The position numbers were made by a program, and so were the translations under genes. The notes under the pieces were generated by a model. It saw only the letters and a program-made list of their open reading frames with translations, made no database searches and was not told where the DNA came from. A stretch of DNA of 64,000 nucleotides, taken from positions 449,001 through 513,000 of the forward strand of contig NC_016586.1 of assembly GCF_000283655.1 (NCBI RefSeq). Reading direction: 5' to 3'. The stretch's first letter is position 1; each line of letters begins with the position of its first letter. The stretch comes from Azospirillum lipoferum 4B. Its GTDB lineage: Bacteria; Pseudomonadota; Alphaproteobacteria; Azospirillales; Azospirillaceae. This document shows, in pieces, positions 23,140 to 32,206 of the stretch.

Positions 23140-24747
23140 TTACGCCGCCGTGACCCGGTCGCGCAGCACGCGTTTGGTCACCTTGCCGTTGGCATTGCGC
23201 GGCAGCGCGTCGCCCAGCAAGGTCACATAGTCGGGCACCTTGTAGTCGGCGAGGTTGGCCCGGCAGAAGTCGCGCACCTCCTCTTCGGTCAGGCTGCCGG
23301 ACTTGGAGATGACGAAGACATGGATCTTCTCGCCCAGCACCGGATCGGGATGGGCGACCACCGCCGCCTCCACCACGTCAGCATGGCGGACCAGCAGGTT
23401 TTCGACCTCCACACTATAGACCTTATGGCCGCCGCGGTTGATGACGTCGTTCTTGCGGTCGTAGAGCCGCAAATAGCCCTGCACATCCAGCGCGCCGATG
23501 TCGCCCGACCGCCAATAGCCGTCGACGAAGCTGTCGCGGGTGGCGTCATCGCGGTTCCAATAGCCGCGGATGGTCATCGGCCCGCGGATCCATACCTCTC
23601 CGCTCACCCCCGGCGGGCATTCGCGGCCCTGTTCGTCGATGATCCGCAGGTCGCCGCAGGGCACGCGCATGCCGACCGAATCCAGGCAGGCGCGGGTGTG
23701 GCCGATGGGAACCACGCTGATGATGGTGGCGCATTCGGTGGAACCGTAGGCGTTCAGCAGATGCAGGTCGGGCAGCCGCTCCGCCATCGCCTCCACCGTC
23801 GCTTCCGGCATCGGCGCGCCGCCGAAGCCGCCGATCCGCCAGGACGACAGGTCGTAGCGGCTGAAATCGGCGCGCAGCAGGCAGAGATTGTACATCGCCG
23901 GGACCAGCACGGTGGTGGTCATGCGCTCCCGGCTCGCCAATTCCAGGAAGTCGGCGACGTCGAAGGCCGGCATCATGACCGTGCAGCCGGCGACCCGGAT
24001 CATCGACATCACCACCGCGACCAGCCCGGTGACATGCGACGCCGGCACCGCCAGAACCGCCCGCTCGCCCTCGCGATAGTCCCAGCATTCCTCGAGATGC
24101 ATGGCGGAGTGGATGATGTTCACATGGGCCAGCAGCGCGCCCTTCGGCTTCCCCGTGGTGCCGGAGGTGTAGAGGATGACGGTGGTGTCCTCCTCGCCCT
24201 GCGCCTCCGCTTTCTCCGGCAGGGCGGCGTCGCTTTCCAGCAGATCCTCGAACGGCCGGCAGCCCTCCACCGCACCGCCGACCGACAGCCGCAGGGCCAG
24301 TGACGGCACCTCCTCCGTGGCCGGCATGCGGTCGGCGAGTGCGGCGTCATGGACGAGGATCGAGGCGCCGCAATCGTTCAGGATCCCGACAATGCCCGGC
24401 CGCTGTTCGCGCGCACTGATCGGCACCGCGACGATGCCGGCACGCGCCGCCGCCAGCAGCGCAATCAGGAATTCCGCCCGGTTGGACAGCACCAGGGCCA
24501 TGCGCTCGCCCGGCGCTACACCCCGCGCCATCAGCGCAGCGGCGGCGCGCGTCACCAGCGCGTCCAGTTGGGCATAGCTGTAGCGCCGCTCGCCATCCAC
24601 CAGCGCCTCGCCGTCGGGCCGGCGGGCCACGGCGTCGCGGAACATGGCGTCGATGGTCGCCGGACGCTCGCTGTAGCATGGTACGAGACGCGTGCCGAAA
24701 AGCAGCTCGCGCCGTTTGGGAACGCCCGTTCCTTCCGGCCAGGCCAT
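23140..24747 (-). CDS. Acyl-CoA synthetase / AMP-dependent ligase
   Basis: Activates a carboxylic acid to its CoA ester through an acyl-adenylate. The 535-residue product starts at the ATG with GGGAGGA upstream; open frame further upstream has no ribosome site. The AMP loop ILYTSGTTGKPKG lies at 191-203, the adenine motif is LNAYGSTECA, the hinge region YWRSGDIGALDVQGYLRLYDRKND is complete (split here as YWRSGDIGALD and LRLYDRKND), and the catalytic Lys is in NANGKVTKR near 522. Substrate class is not determinable; the sequence resembles broad class I ligases, including fatty and aromatic acid CoA ligases. It is divergent from the tandem hydrolase gene. The gap between them carries a site almost identical to the dyad before the IclR gene, so it probably belongs to that regulon. 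Confidence 0.9.
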   Translation of the reverse strand: MAWPEGTGVPKRRELLFGTRLVPCYSERPATIDAMFRDAVARRPDGEALVDGERRYSYAQLDALVTRAAAALMARGVAPGERMALVLSNRAEFLIALLAAARAGIVAVPISAREQRPGIVGILNDCGASILVHDAALADRMPATEEVPSLALRLSVGGAVEGCRPFEDLLESDAALPEKAEAQGEEDTTVILYTSGTTGKPKGALLAHVNIIHSAMHLEECWDYREGERAVLAVPASHVTGLVAVVMSMIRVAGCTVMMPAFDVADFLELASRERMTTTVLVPAMYNLCLLRADFSRYDLSSWRIGGFGGAPMPEATVEAMAERLPDLHLLNAYGSTECATIISVVPIGHTRACLDSVGMRVPCGDLRIIDEQGRECPPGVSGEVWIRGPMTIRGYWNRDDATRDSFVDGYWRSGDIGALDVQGYLRLYDRKNDVINRGGHKVYSVEVENLLVRHADVVEAAVVAHPDPVLGEKIHVFVISKSGSLTEEEVRDFCRANLADYKVPDYVTLLGDALPRNANGKVTKRVLRDRVTAA

Positions 24748-24872
24748 GCCCGTCCTCCCTGACGATTTCGTTGGATTCCATGAACGGGGCGGCGCCGCAG
24801 CCGCGGACCTCCGCGCATGAACCGGCACCGCCCTTGTCGATCTCCGCCAGACTATGTCATTCTGTGAACTGA

Positions 24873-24889
24873 GTGTCAAACAGCGGCAC
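24873..24889. promoter_or_regulatory. Candidate IclR operator between ligase and hydrolase genes
   Basis: GTGTCAAACAGCGGCAC differs at only two positions from the perfect-arm dyad GTGTCAAACAGTGACAC at 27675-27691 next to the IclR gene. It lies in the 248-base divergent gap, 126 bases before the ligase start and 107 before the hydrolase start, where one site could control both. Confidence 0.55.
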
Positions 24890-24995
24890 AGTCCGCGATG
24901 CCAACAAAATGGGCGCAACGGCCCCCGCGGCACTCGACACCCCCTTCGCATGAAGAAATGCAGGCAGTCTGCGCCTGCCGACCGGGAGGACATCC

Positions 24996-26615
24996 ATGTC
25001 GACACCCCATTACGTGACCATCGGGCAAGGCCAATTGCGCGTCTGGCGCAGCGGGTCCGGCCCCGACCTTCTGGTGCTGCCCGGCCTGATCGCCGCCGCC
25101 TCCACCCGCGCCGACCAATTGGCTCGCGACCTGCCCGGTTGGACCGTCACCACGGTCGATCTTCCGGGTACCGGCGGGTCGAGCGGCGTGTGGGCAGAGG
25201 ACATCGCCGGCTTGGCGCGCTTGATCGCGGAGGCCGCATGCGCGCTGGGCCTTCCCTCCTGTCCGCTGCTCTCCTTCGACCTTGCGGGGCCGTTGGCCGT
25301 CGCACTGCAGGACGGCGAAGGCGGTTGGCAGCCCGACGCGATCCTGCTCGCCGAAGCTGCGGCCGCCGAAGGTTGGACGGAACGCGGCCGGACGCCCGCA
25401 CCGCTGGCTCCGCGCGACGACGGCACCCATCTGGCCGTGCTGTGGGCGCATCTGCGCGATGCCCATGTTCTGGAGCCGCGCGACGCCCGGCATCCGGCTG
25501 CACAAGGCGCCCCCCTGCCCGATCCCGCCGCCCTGGACGCGATGCTGCGCACCGCCGCAGCGGCGCCGCGCCGTTATGAAGCGCTGTGGAACCTGTGCCT
25601 GGACGCAATGCCAAACGTCACCGACCAAGCCGGCATCGTCCATGTCGAAGACCTCGGCGCAGCCGCCAAAACGCTGTCTGCCATGCTGGCCGGCCGGCCC
25701 GATGCCAAACCGCTGCCGCCGACGCAGCCGGTCGCCGATCCGCTGCGGGTCTGGCACGATTATGCCGACACGCCGCAGGGCCGCGTCCATCTGCGCCGGG
25801 CCGGGCGCGGCCGGCCGCTGCTGGCGCTGCAATCGGCTCCCGGATCCTCCGCGCCGCTGCTGCCGCTGCTGCACGGGCTGGCTTCGGGATGGGAGGTCAT
25901 CGCCCCCGACTATCTCGGCAACGGCGAATCCGACAAGCCCGACCGCGAGGTCGATATCGGCATGCTGGCCGAGGATGCGCTGGCGGTCGCCGATGCGCTC
26001 GGCCTCGACAGCTTCGATCTGTGGGGCACCCACACGGGCGCGCTGGTGGCGCTGGAACTGACGGTCCGTCATCCCGAGCGCGTCGGCCGCGCGGTGCTTG
26101 AGGCGCCGGTGCTGATCCCGGCCGACTTCAGCGCCGACATCCTGACCAACTATTTCCCGCCGCTGGTCGCCGACCGCTGGGGCCTGCATCTGCTCCAGGC
26201 CTGGAACATGCGGCGCGACATGTTCCTGTTCTGGCCGTGGTACAGGCAGGAGCGTGCCGCCGCCCGCGCCATCGGCGTTCCCGGCGCGGCGGTGCTGCAT
26301 GACTGGACCATGGGCCTGCTGGCGAGCGGCGCGCATTACGACCGCTCCTATCGCGCCGCCTTCCACTACGACACCCGCGCCCGCCTGCCGCGCCTGACCT
26401 GGCCGGCGCTGATCTGCGCCGGGCCTGCCGACATGCTGGTAGACGGGCTGGCGGAGGCGAAGCGGCTGGCGCCGGCGGGAACGGAGGTGACGCCGACCCC
26501 GGCCACGGTCTGGTATCCCGGCCAAGCGGCGGACGCCGTGGAGGCGACCATCGCCCGCTACGCCGCCTTCCTGCGCGGGGATGCCCCCGCCGCGGATTCG
26601 CACCCCATTGCATAG
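24996..26615 (+). CDS. Tandem alpha/beta-hydrolase-fold protein without serine nucleophiles
   Basis: A 539-residue cytosolic protein made of two alpha/beta-hydrolase halves (about 1-235 and 250-539). The C-terminal half is well preserved: PLLALQSAPGSSAPLLPLLH, PDYLGNGESDKP and the nucleophile elbow DLWGTHTGALVAL, in which His346 occupies the usual serine position. The N-terminal half is looser, with LPGLIAAA, VDLPGTGGSSG and an elbow LLSFDLAG whose central residue is Asp95. No clear catalytic histidine is visible near either domain end. So it may be a non-hydrolytic lyase, a pseudoenzyme, or use unusual chemistry. The GGGAGGA ribosome site is strong. It ends 25 bases from the convergent IclR gene. 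Confidence 0.8.
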   Translation: MSTPHYVTIGQGQLRVWRSGSGPDLLVLPGLIAAASTRADQLARDLPGWTVTTVDLPGTGGSSGVWAEDIAGLARLIAEAACALGLPSCPLLSFDLAGPLAVALQDGEGGWQPDAILLAEAAAAEGWTERGRTPAPLAPRDDGTHLAVLWAHLRDAHVLEPRDARHPAAQGAPLPDPAALDAMLRTAAAAPRRYEALWNLCLDAMPNVTDQAGIVHVEDLGAAAKTLSAMLAGRPDAKPLPPTQPVADPLRVWHDYADTPQGRVHLRRAGRGRPLLALQSAPGSSAPLLPLLHGLASGWEVIAPDYLGNGESDKPDREVDIGMLAEDALAVADALGLDSFDLWGTHTGALVALELTVRHPERVGRAVLEAPVLIPADFSADILTNYFPPLVADRWGLHLLQAWNMRRDMFLFWPWYRQERAAARAIGVPGAAVLHDWTMGLLASGAHYDRSYRAAFHYDTRARLPRLTWPALICAGPADMLVDGLAEAKRLAPAGTEVTPTPATVWYPGQAADAVEATIARYAAFLRGDAPAADSHPIA

Positions 26616-26640
26616 AGCGACACAGCGTCACCCATCGCCA

Positions 26641-27489
26641 TCATCCGCCGAGCACCGACTGCGCACGGGCGGCGCGGTGCAGCGGCGGGGCCGACAGCGA
26701 ATAGAGGTTGGACGAGATCTCCCGCACCGCGCCGCGCATGTCGTCGAGGAAATTGGGCTGGCCGTTGCGGACGATGTGGGGGGTCAGGCCGGTCAGGCTG
26801 ACCGCCGCGATCAGCCGGCCGTCCGGGTCGAACAGCGGCATGGCGATGGCGGCCAGCCCCTCGATCACGTCGTCGACCGCCACCGACCAGCCGCGCTCCC
26901 GCACCTCCTCCAACTCCTTCGCCAGCTGGCGGGGGTCGGTGGTGGTGTGAGGGGTGAGGCGGGTGGTCCCGCGCGCCAGCACCCGTTCGACCTCCGCCTC
27001 CGGCAGATAGGCCAGCAGCACGCGCGGGGCCGCGCCGCAATTCATCGGCAGCTGCCCGCCGACGATCCACCAGCGCACCTCGACCGAGCGGTCGCTGTGG
27101 AACTGGTCCAGGCACACCGCCGATCCATCATGATAGACCGACAGGAACACGGTGCTGCCGGTGGATTTCGCCAGCCGCGACAGGATAGTGGAGGCGATCT
27201 GGCGCAGGTCGCGGCGTTCCGGCACCGCCCCCGCCAGCTTCAGGATCTCCAGCCCCAGGCTGTATTTCTGGCTCTGCGCGTCGAAGGCGGCGAAGCCGTC
27301 CTGCACCAGCGTCAGCAGGATGCGCCGCGCCGTTCCCTTGTCGAGCTTCGCCGCAGTCGCGACCTCGGTCAGGGTCAGAGTCGGCCCCTCAAGATAGAAG
27401 CTGCGCAGCACGGCCAAGGCGCGCGACACGGCGCGAACGCTGAGACCGTTCTTTTCCGCGCCCTGGTTGTCGTCCTGTTCGGTGTCCAT
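26641..27489 (-). CDS. IclR-family transcriptional regulator
   Basis: A 282-residue regulator with an N-terminal winged helix (about 15-78: LSVRAVSRALAVLRSFY, LTLTEVATAAKLDKGTARRI) and a C-terminal GAF-like effector domain (FLSVYHDGSAVCLDQ, LPMNCGAAPRVLLAY, VDDVIEGLAAIAMPLFDPDG). It is the likely sensor of the substrate or an intermediate of the surrounding catabolic genes. Its ATG has AAGGGG upstream. It is divergent from the MBL hydrolase operon across 369 bases that hold a perfect-arm dyad and a second partial copy, consistent with autoregulation and control of the operon. Confidence 0.92.
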   Translation of the reverse strand: MDTEQDDNQGAEKNGLSVRAVSRALAVLRSFYLEGPTLTLTEVATAAKLDKGTARRILLTLVQDGFAAFDAQSQKYSLGLEILKLAGAVPERRDLRQIASTILSRLAKSTGSTVFLSVYHDGSAVCLDQFHSDRSVEVRWWIVGGQLPMNCGAAPRVLLAYLPEAEVERVLARGTTRLTPHTTTDPRQLAKELEEVRERGWSVAVDDVIEGLAAIAMPLFDPDGRLIAAVSLTGLTPHIVRNGQPNFLDDMRGAVREISSNLYSLSAPPLHRAARAQSVLGG

Positions 27490-27674
27490 ACGTTCAAGCC
27501 CCTTATGGATGTCGCGTGCCCCGATGCCAGGCGGAAGCCCCGGTGTCCGGCACAGCCGACGGATGGCGGCGCAGTCGCGCTGATCCCGTCACAGGTGCAG
27601 TGCGCCGGTAGCATTGAGGGCGCCCGCGCGGTTGCGCAACTCCTTTCCACCATCCCTGACGCAGTCCACCGTCC

Positions 27675-27691
27675 GTGTCAAACAGTGACAC
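27675..27691. promoter_or_regulatory. Candidate IclR operator upstream of the catabolic operon
   Basis: GTGTCAAACAGTGACAC has perfect six-base arms (GTGTCA/TGACAC) around a five-base centre. A further partial copy, TGTTGACAC, begins at 27702. The site lies between the IclR gene and the MBL hydrolase gene. The rest of this 369-base gap shows no gene. Confidence 0.6.
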
Positions 27692-27858
27692 CATTTTTGC
27701 CTGTTGACACTATGGAGCGCAAATGGTTTCCTTTGCCAACAAACAGAACAAGCGCGCCGCCATCACCCCGGCAGATGGCCGGCGCCCCATGCTCCGGCCC
27801 GCCGCAGTCTCCCCGCCTTCCGAGACCGGCCGCCGGCACCCTGCACGAGGGGAGGACA

Positions 27859-28755
27859 ATGCAAACCATCGCCCTGGGTGCGTTCACGGTCACGCGGATC
27901 GAGGAAATGCTGACGCCGGGTTTCGACCCCGGCTTCCTGTTTCCCGCCTATGACGAGGCGATCCTGACCCGGAACCCCGATCTGGCCGAACCGAACTTCC
28001 TAGACCCGACGTCGCGGCGCCTGATGTCGAGCATGCACAGCTGGCTGATCCGCACCGACCGCCATGTGATCCTGGTCGACACCGGCTGCGGCAACCACAA
28101 GGAACGCCACATGCCGGGCTTCGAGCGCTTCCACATGCTGGACAAGCCCTATCTGCGCCACCTCGCCGAGGCCGGGGTGCGGCCGGAGGATGTGACGCTG
28201 GTCATCAACACCCACCTGCACATCGACCATGTCGGCTGGAACACGCAGCTGGTCGACGGGCGCTGGGTCCCGACCTTCCCCAATGCCCGCTACATCTACG
28301 GCGCGCAGGAATTCAAGCACTGGCGCAGCCCCGAAGGCGGTCTGGTCGGCATGCCCGGCAACGGCCCGGTGATGGAGGACAGCGTCATGCCGGTGTGGGA
28401 AGCCTGTCAGGTGGACCTGATCGAGGACGGCGACCGCATCCTCGACGGGCTGTCGGTGGAACTGGCGCCCGGCCACACCGCCGGGCAGATGTTCGTCCGC
28501 TTGGAGTCCGGCCACCACGCCGCCTACTTCACCGGCGACTGCCTGCACCAGCCGATGCAGGTGTGCCGTCCCGACTGGAACAGCCGCTTCTGCGAAGACC
28601 AGGCGCAGGCGGTAGCGACCCGCCGCCGGCTGCTGGACCATGCCGCCGACCGCAATGCCCTGGTCTTCCCGGCACATTTCGGCGCTCCCCACACCGGCTA
28701 TGTGCGCCGGACGGCCGAGGCTTTCCGGTTCGAGCCGCTCACCGACGCTGCCTGA
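27859..28755 (+). CDS. Metallo-beta-lactamase-fold hydrolase
   Basis: A 298-residue metal-dependent hydrolase of the lactonase/quorum-quenching-like branch. The metal site is THLHIDHVG (His119, His121, Asp123, His124), with further ligands in APGHTAGQ, YFTGDCLHQP and PAHFGAPHTG. The ATG is preceded by GGGGAGGA. There is no signal peptide. Members of this branch open lactones or cleave esters; ring opening of a lactone intermediate would fit the catabolic setting but is inference. First gene of an operon running through the oxidase, hydratase, lyase and Liv transporter, with gaps of 8-90 bases up to the transporter permeases. Confidence 0.88.
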   Translation: MQTIALGAFTVTRIEEMLTPGFDPGFLFPAYDEAILTRNPDLAEPNFLDPTSRRLMSSMHSWLIRTDRHVILVDTGCGNHKERHMPGFERFHMLDKPYLRHLAEAGVRPEDVTLVINTHLHIDHVGWNTQLVDGRWVPTFPNARYIYGAQEFKHWRSPEGGLVGMPGNGPVMEDSVMPVWEACQVDLIEDGDRILDGLSVELAPGHTAGQMFVRLESGHHAAYFTGDCLHQPMQVCRPDWNSRFCEDQAQAVATRRRLLDHAADRNALVFPAHFGAPHTGYVRRTAEAFRFEPLTDAA

Positions 28756-28776
28756 CCATACCCAGAGGGACATTCC

Positions 28777-30366
28777 ATGAGCATCGCCGCCCTCGAAGGC
28801 ACGGCCACCCTGCTCGACGCCCTGCGCGCCGCACTCGGCGCCGACGGCCTGCTGGATGACGAGAAGAGCCGCAATTTCTACGCAAATGACGTGTTCTGGC
28901 AGCCGGGCATCCCGCCGCTCGCCATCGCCCTGCCGCGCGACCGCGATCAGGTCGCCGCCGCCATCCGCGCCGCCCATGAGGCCGGCGTGGCGGTGGTGCC
29001 GCGCGGCGGCGGCATGTCCTACACCAAGGGCTATCTGCCCAAGCGGCCGGACTCTGTCGTCATCGACAGCCGCCGGCTGAACCGCATCGTCGAACTCGAC
29101 ACCGACAGCCTCTATGTGACGGTGGAGACCGGCTGCACCTGGGCCGCGCTGAACGAGGCGCTGGAGGGCACGGGCCTGCGCACCGGCTATTGGGGACCGC
29201 TGTCGGGCATCAATGCCACCATCGGCGGCGCCCTGTCGCAGAACAGCGCCTTCTTCGGCTCCGCCCTGCACGGCACCGTGGCGGAAAGCGTGCTGGGCGT
29301 CACCGTGGTGCTGGCCGACGGGCGCACCGTCACCACCGGATCGGGCGGGCGCGTCGGGACCAAGCCCTTCACCCGCTCCGGCGGCCCCGACCTGACCGGC
29401 CTGTTCCTGGGCGACAACGGCGCCATGGGCTTCAAGGTGGCGGCGACGCTGCGGCTGCACCGCCGGCCGGACCACAGCGATTTCCTGTCCTTCGGCTTCG
29501 CCACCATGCAGGCGATGGCCGCCGCCCAGGTGGAGATGGCGCGGGCGCGCTGCGTCTCCGAAGGCTTCGGCATCGACCGCACCAAGGTCGAGCATTCGGC
29601 CAGCGTCAACAAGCTGTCGGACGGGCTGAAGACTCTGGGCAACGTGGCGAAGGCCGGCAAGTCGCTGTTCCAGGGCGCCAAGGAGGCGCTGAGCGTCGCC
29701 ACCGCCGGCACCGCCTTCCTCAAGGACCACAACTTCACCCTCCATCTGGTGGTGGAGGGGCGCAGCGAGACCCAGCTGCGCGAGGCGATGCAGACGGTGC
29801 GCGAGATCGGCGCCCGCCATGGCAAGGAGATCGAGAACAGCGTCCCGAAGGTCATGCGCTCCAAGCCCTTCGGTCCGGTTCGCGGCATGCTGGGGCGCGA
29901 GGGCCAGCGCTGGGTACCGATCCACGCCATCTTCCCGCTGGGCGACGCCGACATGGTGGTCGCCGCCAACGACGCCTTCTTCGCGGAGAAGCGCGGCTTC
30001 ATGGAGCAGCACGGCATCATCTATTCGGTGATGACGATGACGGTCGGCAACGACTTCTTCCTGGAGCCGGCCTTCTACTGGACCGACGAGATCACGCCGC
30101 TGCACGCCGCCAGCCTGGGCGAGGACGTGGTGAAGCCCTGGCGCGACCGCCCGGCCAACCCGGCCGCGCGCAACGCGGTGGCGGAACTGCGCCGTGCGAC
30201 GCAGGAGCTGTACTGCGGCCTGGGCGGCGTCAGCTGGCAGGTCGCCCGCGACTATCCGTTCCGCGAGATCATGACCCCCGAAACCTGGTCGCTGCTGGAA
30301 GGCGTCAAGCGCGCCGTCGATCCGCAGGGGCTGATGAATCCCGGCTCCCTCAGCCTCGGCGGCTGA
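28777..30366 (+). CDS. GlcD-type FAD-linked oxidoreductase
   Basis: A 529-residue flavoenzyme with an FAD-binding type 4 (PCMH) domain: PRGGGMSYTKG (75-85) and GPLSGINATIGGALSQNSA, followed by a glycolate-oxidase-type C-terminal domain and the terminal helix VKRAVDPQGLMNPG typical of GlcD and D-lactate dehydrogenases. It may also be likened to the vanillyl-alcohol-oxidase superfamily, which shares this fold. The expected reaction is oxidation of a 2-hydroxy acid or a hydroxylated aromatic. There is no signal peptide and no Fe-S extension, so it is probably cytosolic. It starts 21 bases after the MBL gene. Confidence 0.88.
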   Translation: MSIAALEGTATLLDALRAALGADGLLDDEKSRNFYANDVFWQPGIPPLAIALPRDRDQVAAAIRAAHEAGVAVVPRGGGMSYTKGYLPKRPDSVVIDSRRLNRIVELDTDSLYVTVETGCTWAALNEALEGTGLRTGYWGPLSGINATIGGALSQNSAFFGSALHGTVAESVLGVTVVLADGRTVTTGSGGRVGTKPFTRSGGPDLTGLFLGDNGAMGFKVAATLRLHRRPDHSDFLSFGFATMQAMAAAQVEMARARCVSEGFGIDRTKVEHSASVNKLSDGLKTLGNVAKAGKSLFQGAKEALSVATAGTAFLKDHNFTLHLVVEGRSETQLREAMQTVREIGARHGKEIENSVPKVMRSKPFGPVRGMLGREGQRWVPIHAIFPLGDADMVVAANDAFFAEKRGFMEQHGIIYSVMTMTVGNDFFLEPAFYWTDEITPLHAASLGEDVVKPWRDRPANPAARNAVAELRRATQELYCGLGGVSWQVARDYPFREIMTPETWSLLEGVKRAVDPQGLMNPGSLSLGG

Positions 30367-30392
30367 CGGGCGGGAGCGGAGACATCCACGCC

Positions 30393-31649
30393 ATGGGCTA
30401 TACCATCACCGAGAAGATCCTGGCACGCGCGGCGGGGCTGCCCGCGGTGCACGCTGGACAGGACATCAAGGCGAAGCCGGACTTCGTGCTGGCCTACGAC
30501 TTCCCCGGCTACACCGACGTCTATTTCAAGACGATGAAGGAGGATTTCGGCATCGAGCGGGTGGCCGAGCCGGAACGCTTCGGCATCTTCATCGACCACA
30601 TGGTGCCGACCGCCACCGCCAAGGAGGAAGAGCTTCACATCAACACCCGCAACTGGTGCGCGGAGAACGATGTGCCGCTGTATGAGCGGCACGGCATCGG
30701 CCATCAGGTGGCGGCGGAGGTCGGCTATGCGACGCCCGGCGCCTTCGTCGTCCATTTCGACGGCCATGTCAGCCAGCTCGGCACCTTCGGCACGCTCGCC
30801 ATCGGGCTGCGCCGCAACGTGATGGAGGCCTTCGTCAGCGACACCGTGTCGATCCGCGTGCCCGACACCGTGCGGATGAACCTGCGCGGCAGTTTGCGGC
30901 CCGGCGTGATGGCGCGCGACGTCTTCCACCATCTGGTGCGCCGGCTGGGGCCGAGTTCCTGCCGCTTCCAGGTGCTGGAACTGGGCGGGCCATCGGTGGC
31001 GGCGATGTCGACGGAGGGGCTGCAGACCATCACCGGGCTCGCCATGTTCACCGGCGCGCTGACCGCCATCGTCAATCCCGATCCGGTGCGGCTCGACTAC
31101 GCCTTGCCGCGCGCCCGGAAGAAGCTGGAGCCGGTTTCGAGCGATCCGGACGCGCGCTATTCCGCCGTTCACGACATCGACCTGTCCGACCTGGAGCCCA
31201 TCGTCGTCGTGCCCCCGACCCCGGCGGACACCCGCGACCTGACCGAGTTCCTGGGGCTTGAGATCAATGCCGGCTATCTCGGATCCTGTGCATCGGGCCG
31301 GCTGGAGGATCTGCGGGCGGCGGCCAAGGTGCTGGAAGGCCGGCGGGTCAAGACCGGCGTGTCGCTGCACATCGTGCCGACCAGCCAGGAACTGATGGCG
31401 GCGGCGGCGCGCGAAGGGCTGGTGTCCACGCTTGTGGAGGCCGGAGCCTTCGTCTCCTCCCCCAGCTGCGATTACTGCTTCGGCCGCATCGCGACGATGA
31501 CGGCGGGCCAGCGCGCGGTGTCCACCGGCACGCTGAACGTCCGCGGCCGGATGGGCAGCCCGGATTCCGAGATTTACCTGTGCAACGCCGCGGTGGTCGC
31601 CGCCTCCGCCATCGAGGGCCGGATCGCCGATCCGCGCCCGTACCTGTGA
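30393..31649 (+). CDS. Aconitase-superfamily hydratase, large (Fe-S) subunit
   Basis: A LeuC/DmdA-like hydratase subunit of 418 residues. The [4Fe-4S] ligands are Cys299 (GSCASGR) and the Cys359/Cys362 pair (SPSCDYCFG). FIDHMVPT and ERHGIGHQVAAE match the active-site region of isopropylmalate isomerase. The usual GSDSHT substrate motif is changed to HFDGHVSQ, so the substrate is not isopropylmalate or citrate in the standard mode. The likely reaction is reversible hydration of an unsaturated di- or tricarboxylate. GGGAG/GGAG lies upstream of the ATG. Its small subunit follows after eight bases. Confidence 0.87.
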   Translation: MGYTITEKILARAAGLPAVHAGQDIKAKPDFVLAYDFPGYTDVYFKTMKEDFGIERVAEPERFGIFIDHMVPTATAKEEELHINTRNWCAENDVPLYERHGIGHQVAAEVGYATPGAFVVHFDGHVSQLGTFGTLAIGLRRNVMEAFVSDTVSIRVPDTVRMNLRGSLRPGVMARDVFHHLVRRLGPSSCRFQVLELGGPSVAAMSTEGLQTITGLAMFTGALTAIVNPDPVRLDYALPRARKKLEPVSSDPDARYSAVHDIDLSDLEPIVVVPPTPADTRDLTEFLGLEINAGYLGSCASGRLEDLRAAAKVLEGRRVKTGVSLHIVPTSQELMAAAAREGLVSTLVEAGAFVSSPSCDYCFGRIATMTAGQRAVSTGTLNVRGRMGSPDSEIYLCNAAVVAASAIEGRIADPRPYL

Positions 31650-31657
31650 GGGTGGCC

Positions 31658-32206
31658 ATGACAATGCCGATCATGCGGGGCCGCGTCGCCTTCATCTTCG
31701 ACGAGATCAACTTCGACGTCGACCAGATCGTCGGCGTCAAGAACATCAAGATCACCGATGTGGCCGAACTGGCGCAGCTCGCCATGCACAGCTACGATCC
31801 CGATTTCGCCAAGTCGGTGCGGCCGGGCGACCTGCTGGTCGGTGCCGACAATTTCGGCTACGGCCACCCGCACTACCCGCCGATGAAGGCGATGCGCCAT
31901 CTCGGCATCGCCGGGGTAATCGCGGAATCCTTCTCCCCCGGCTATTGGCGCGGCGAGGTCAGCATGGGATTCCCCCAGGTCAGCTGCCCCGGAATCCTCG
32001 GCTTCGTCCGGCGCTGGGACGAGATCGAGGTCGATTGGACGGCGGGCGTGGTCCGCAACCACAGTCAAGGCACCGAAATTCCCTATGAGCCGCTGCCGCA
32101 GGCGGATGCCGAGATGATCGAGGCCGGCGGCCTCGTCCCCTTCCTGAAGCGGCAGGCGGCCCAGCAACGCGAACAAAAGGACCATGCTCATGTCTCGGGG
32201 CTCTGA
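31658..32206 (+). CDS. Aconitase-superfamily hydratase, small subunit
   Basis: A LeuD/DmdB-like swivelling-domain subunit of 182 residues that completes the active site of the upstream protein. The ATG is chosen for GAGGGTGG just before it; a longer frame inside the upstream gene is ignored. LLVGADNFGYGHPHYPPMKA occupies the place of the usual G-x-N-F-G-x-G-S-S-R-E-H loop, so the carboxylate-binding SSRE arginine is replaced by a His/Pro-rich sequence. Together with the altered large-subunit motif this argues for a different substrate. The 3' end overlaps the lyase gene by 17 bases. Confidence 0.85.
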   Translation: MTMPIMRGRVAFIFDEINFDVDQIVGVKNIKITDVAELAQLAMHSYDPDFAKSVRPGDLLVGADNFGYGHPHYPPMKAMRHLGIAGVIAESFSPGYWRGEVSMGFPQVSCPGILGFVRRWDEIEVDWTAGVVRNHSQGTEIPYEPLPQADAEMIEAGGLVPFLKRQAAQQREQKDHAHVSGL

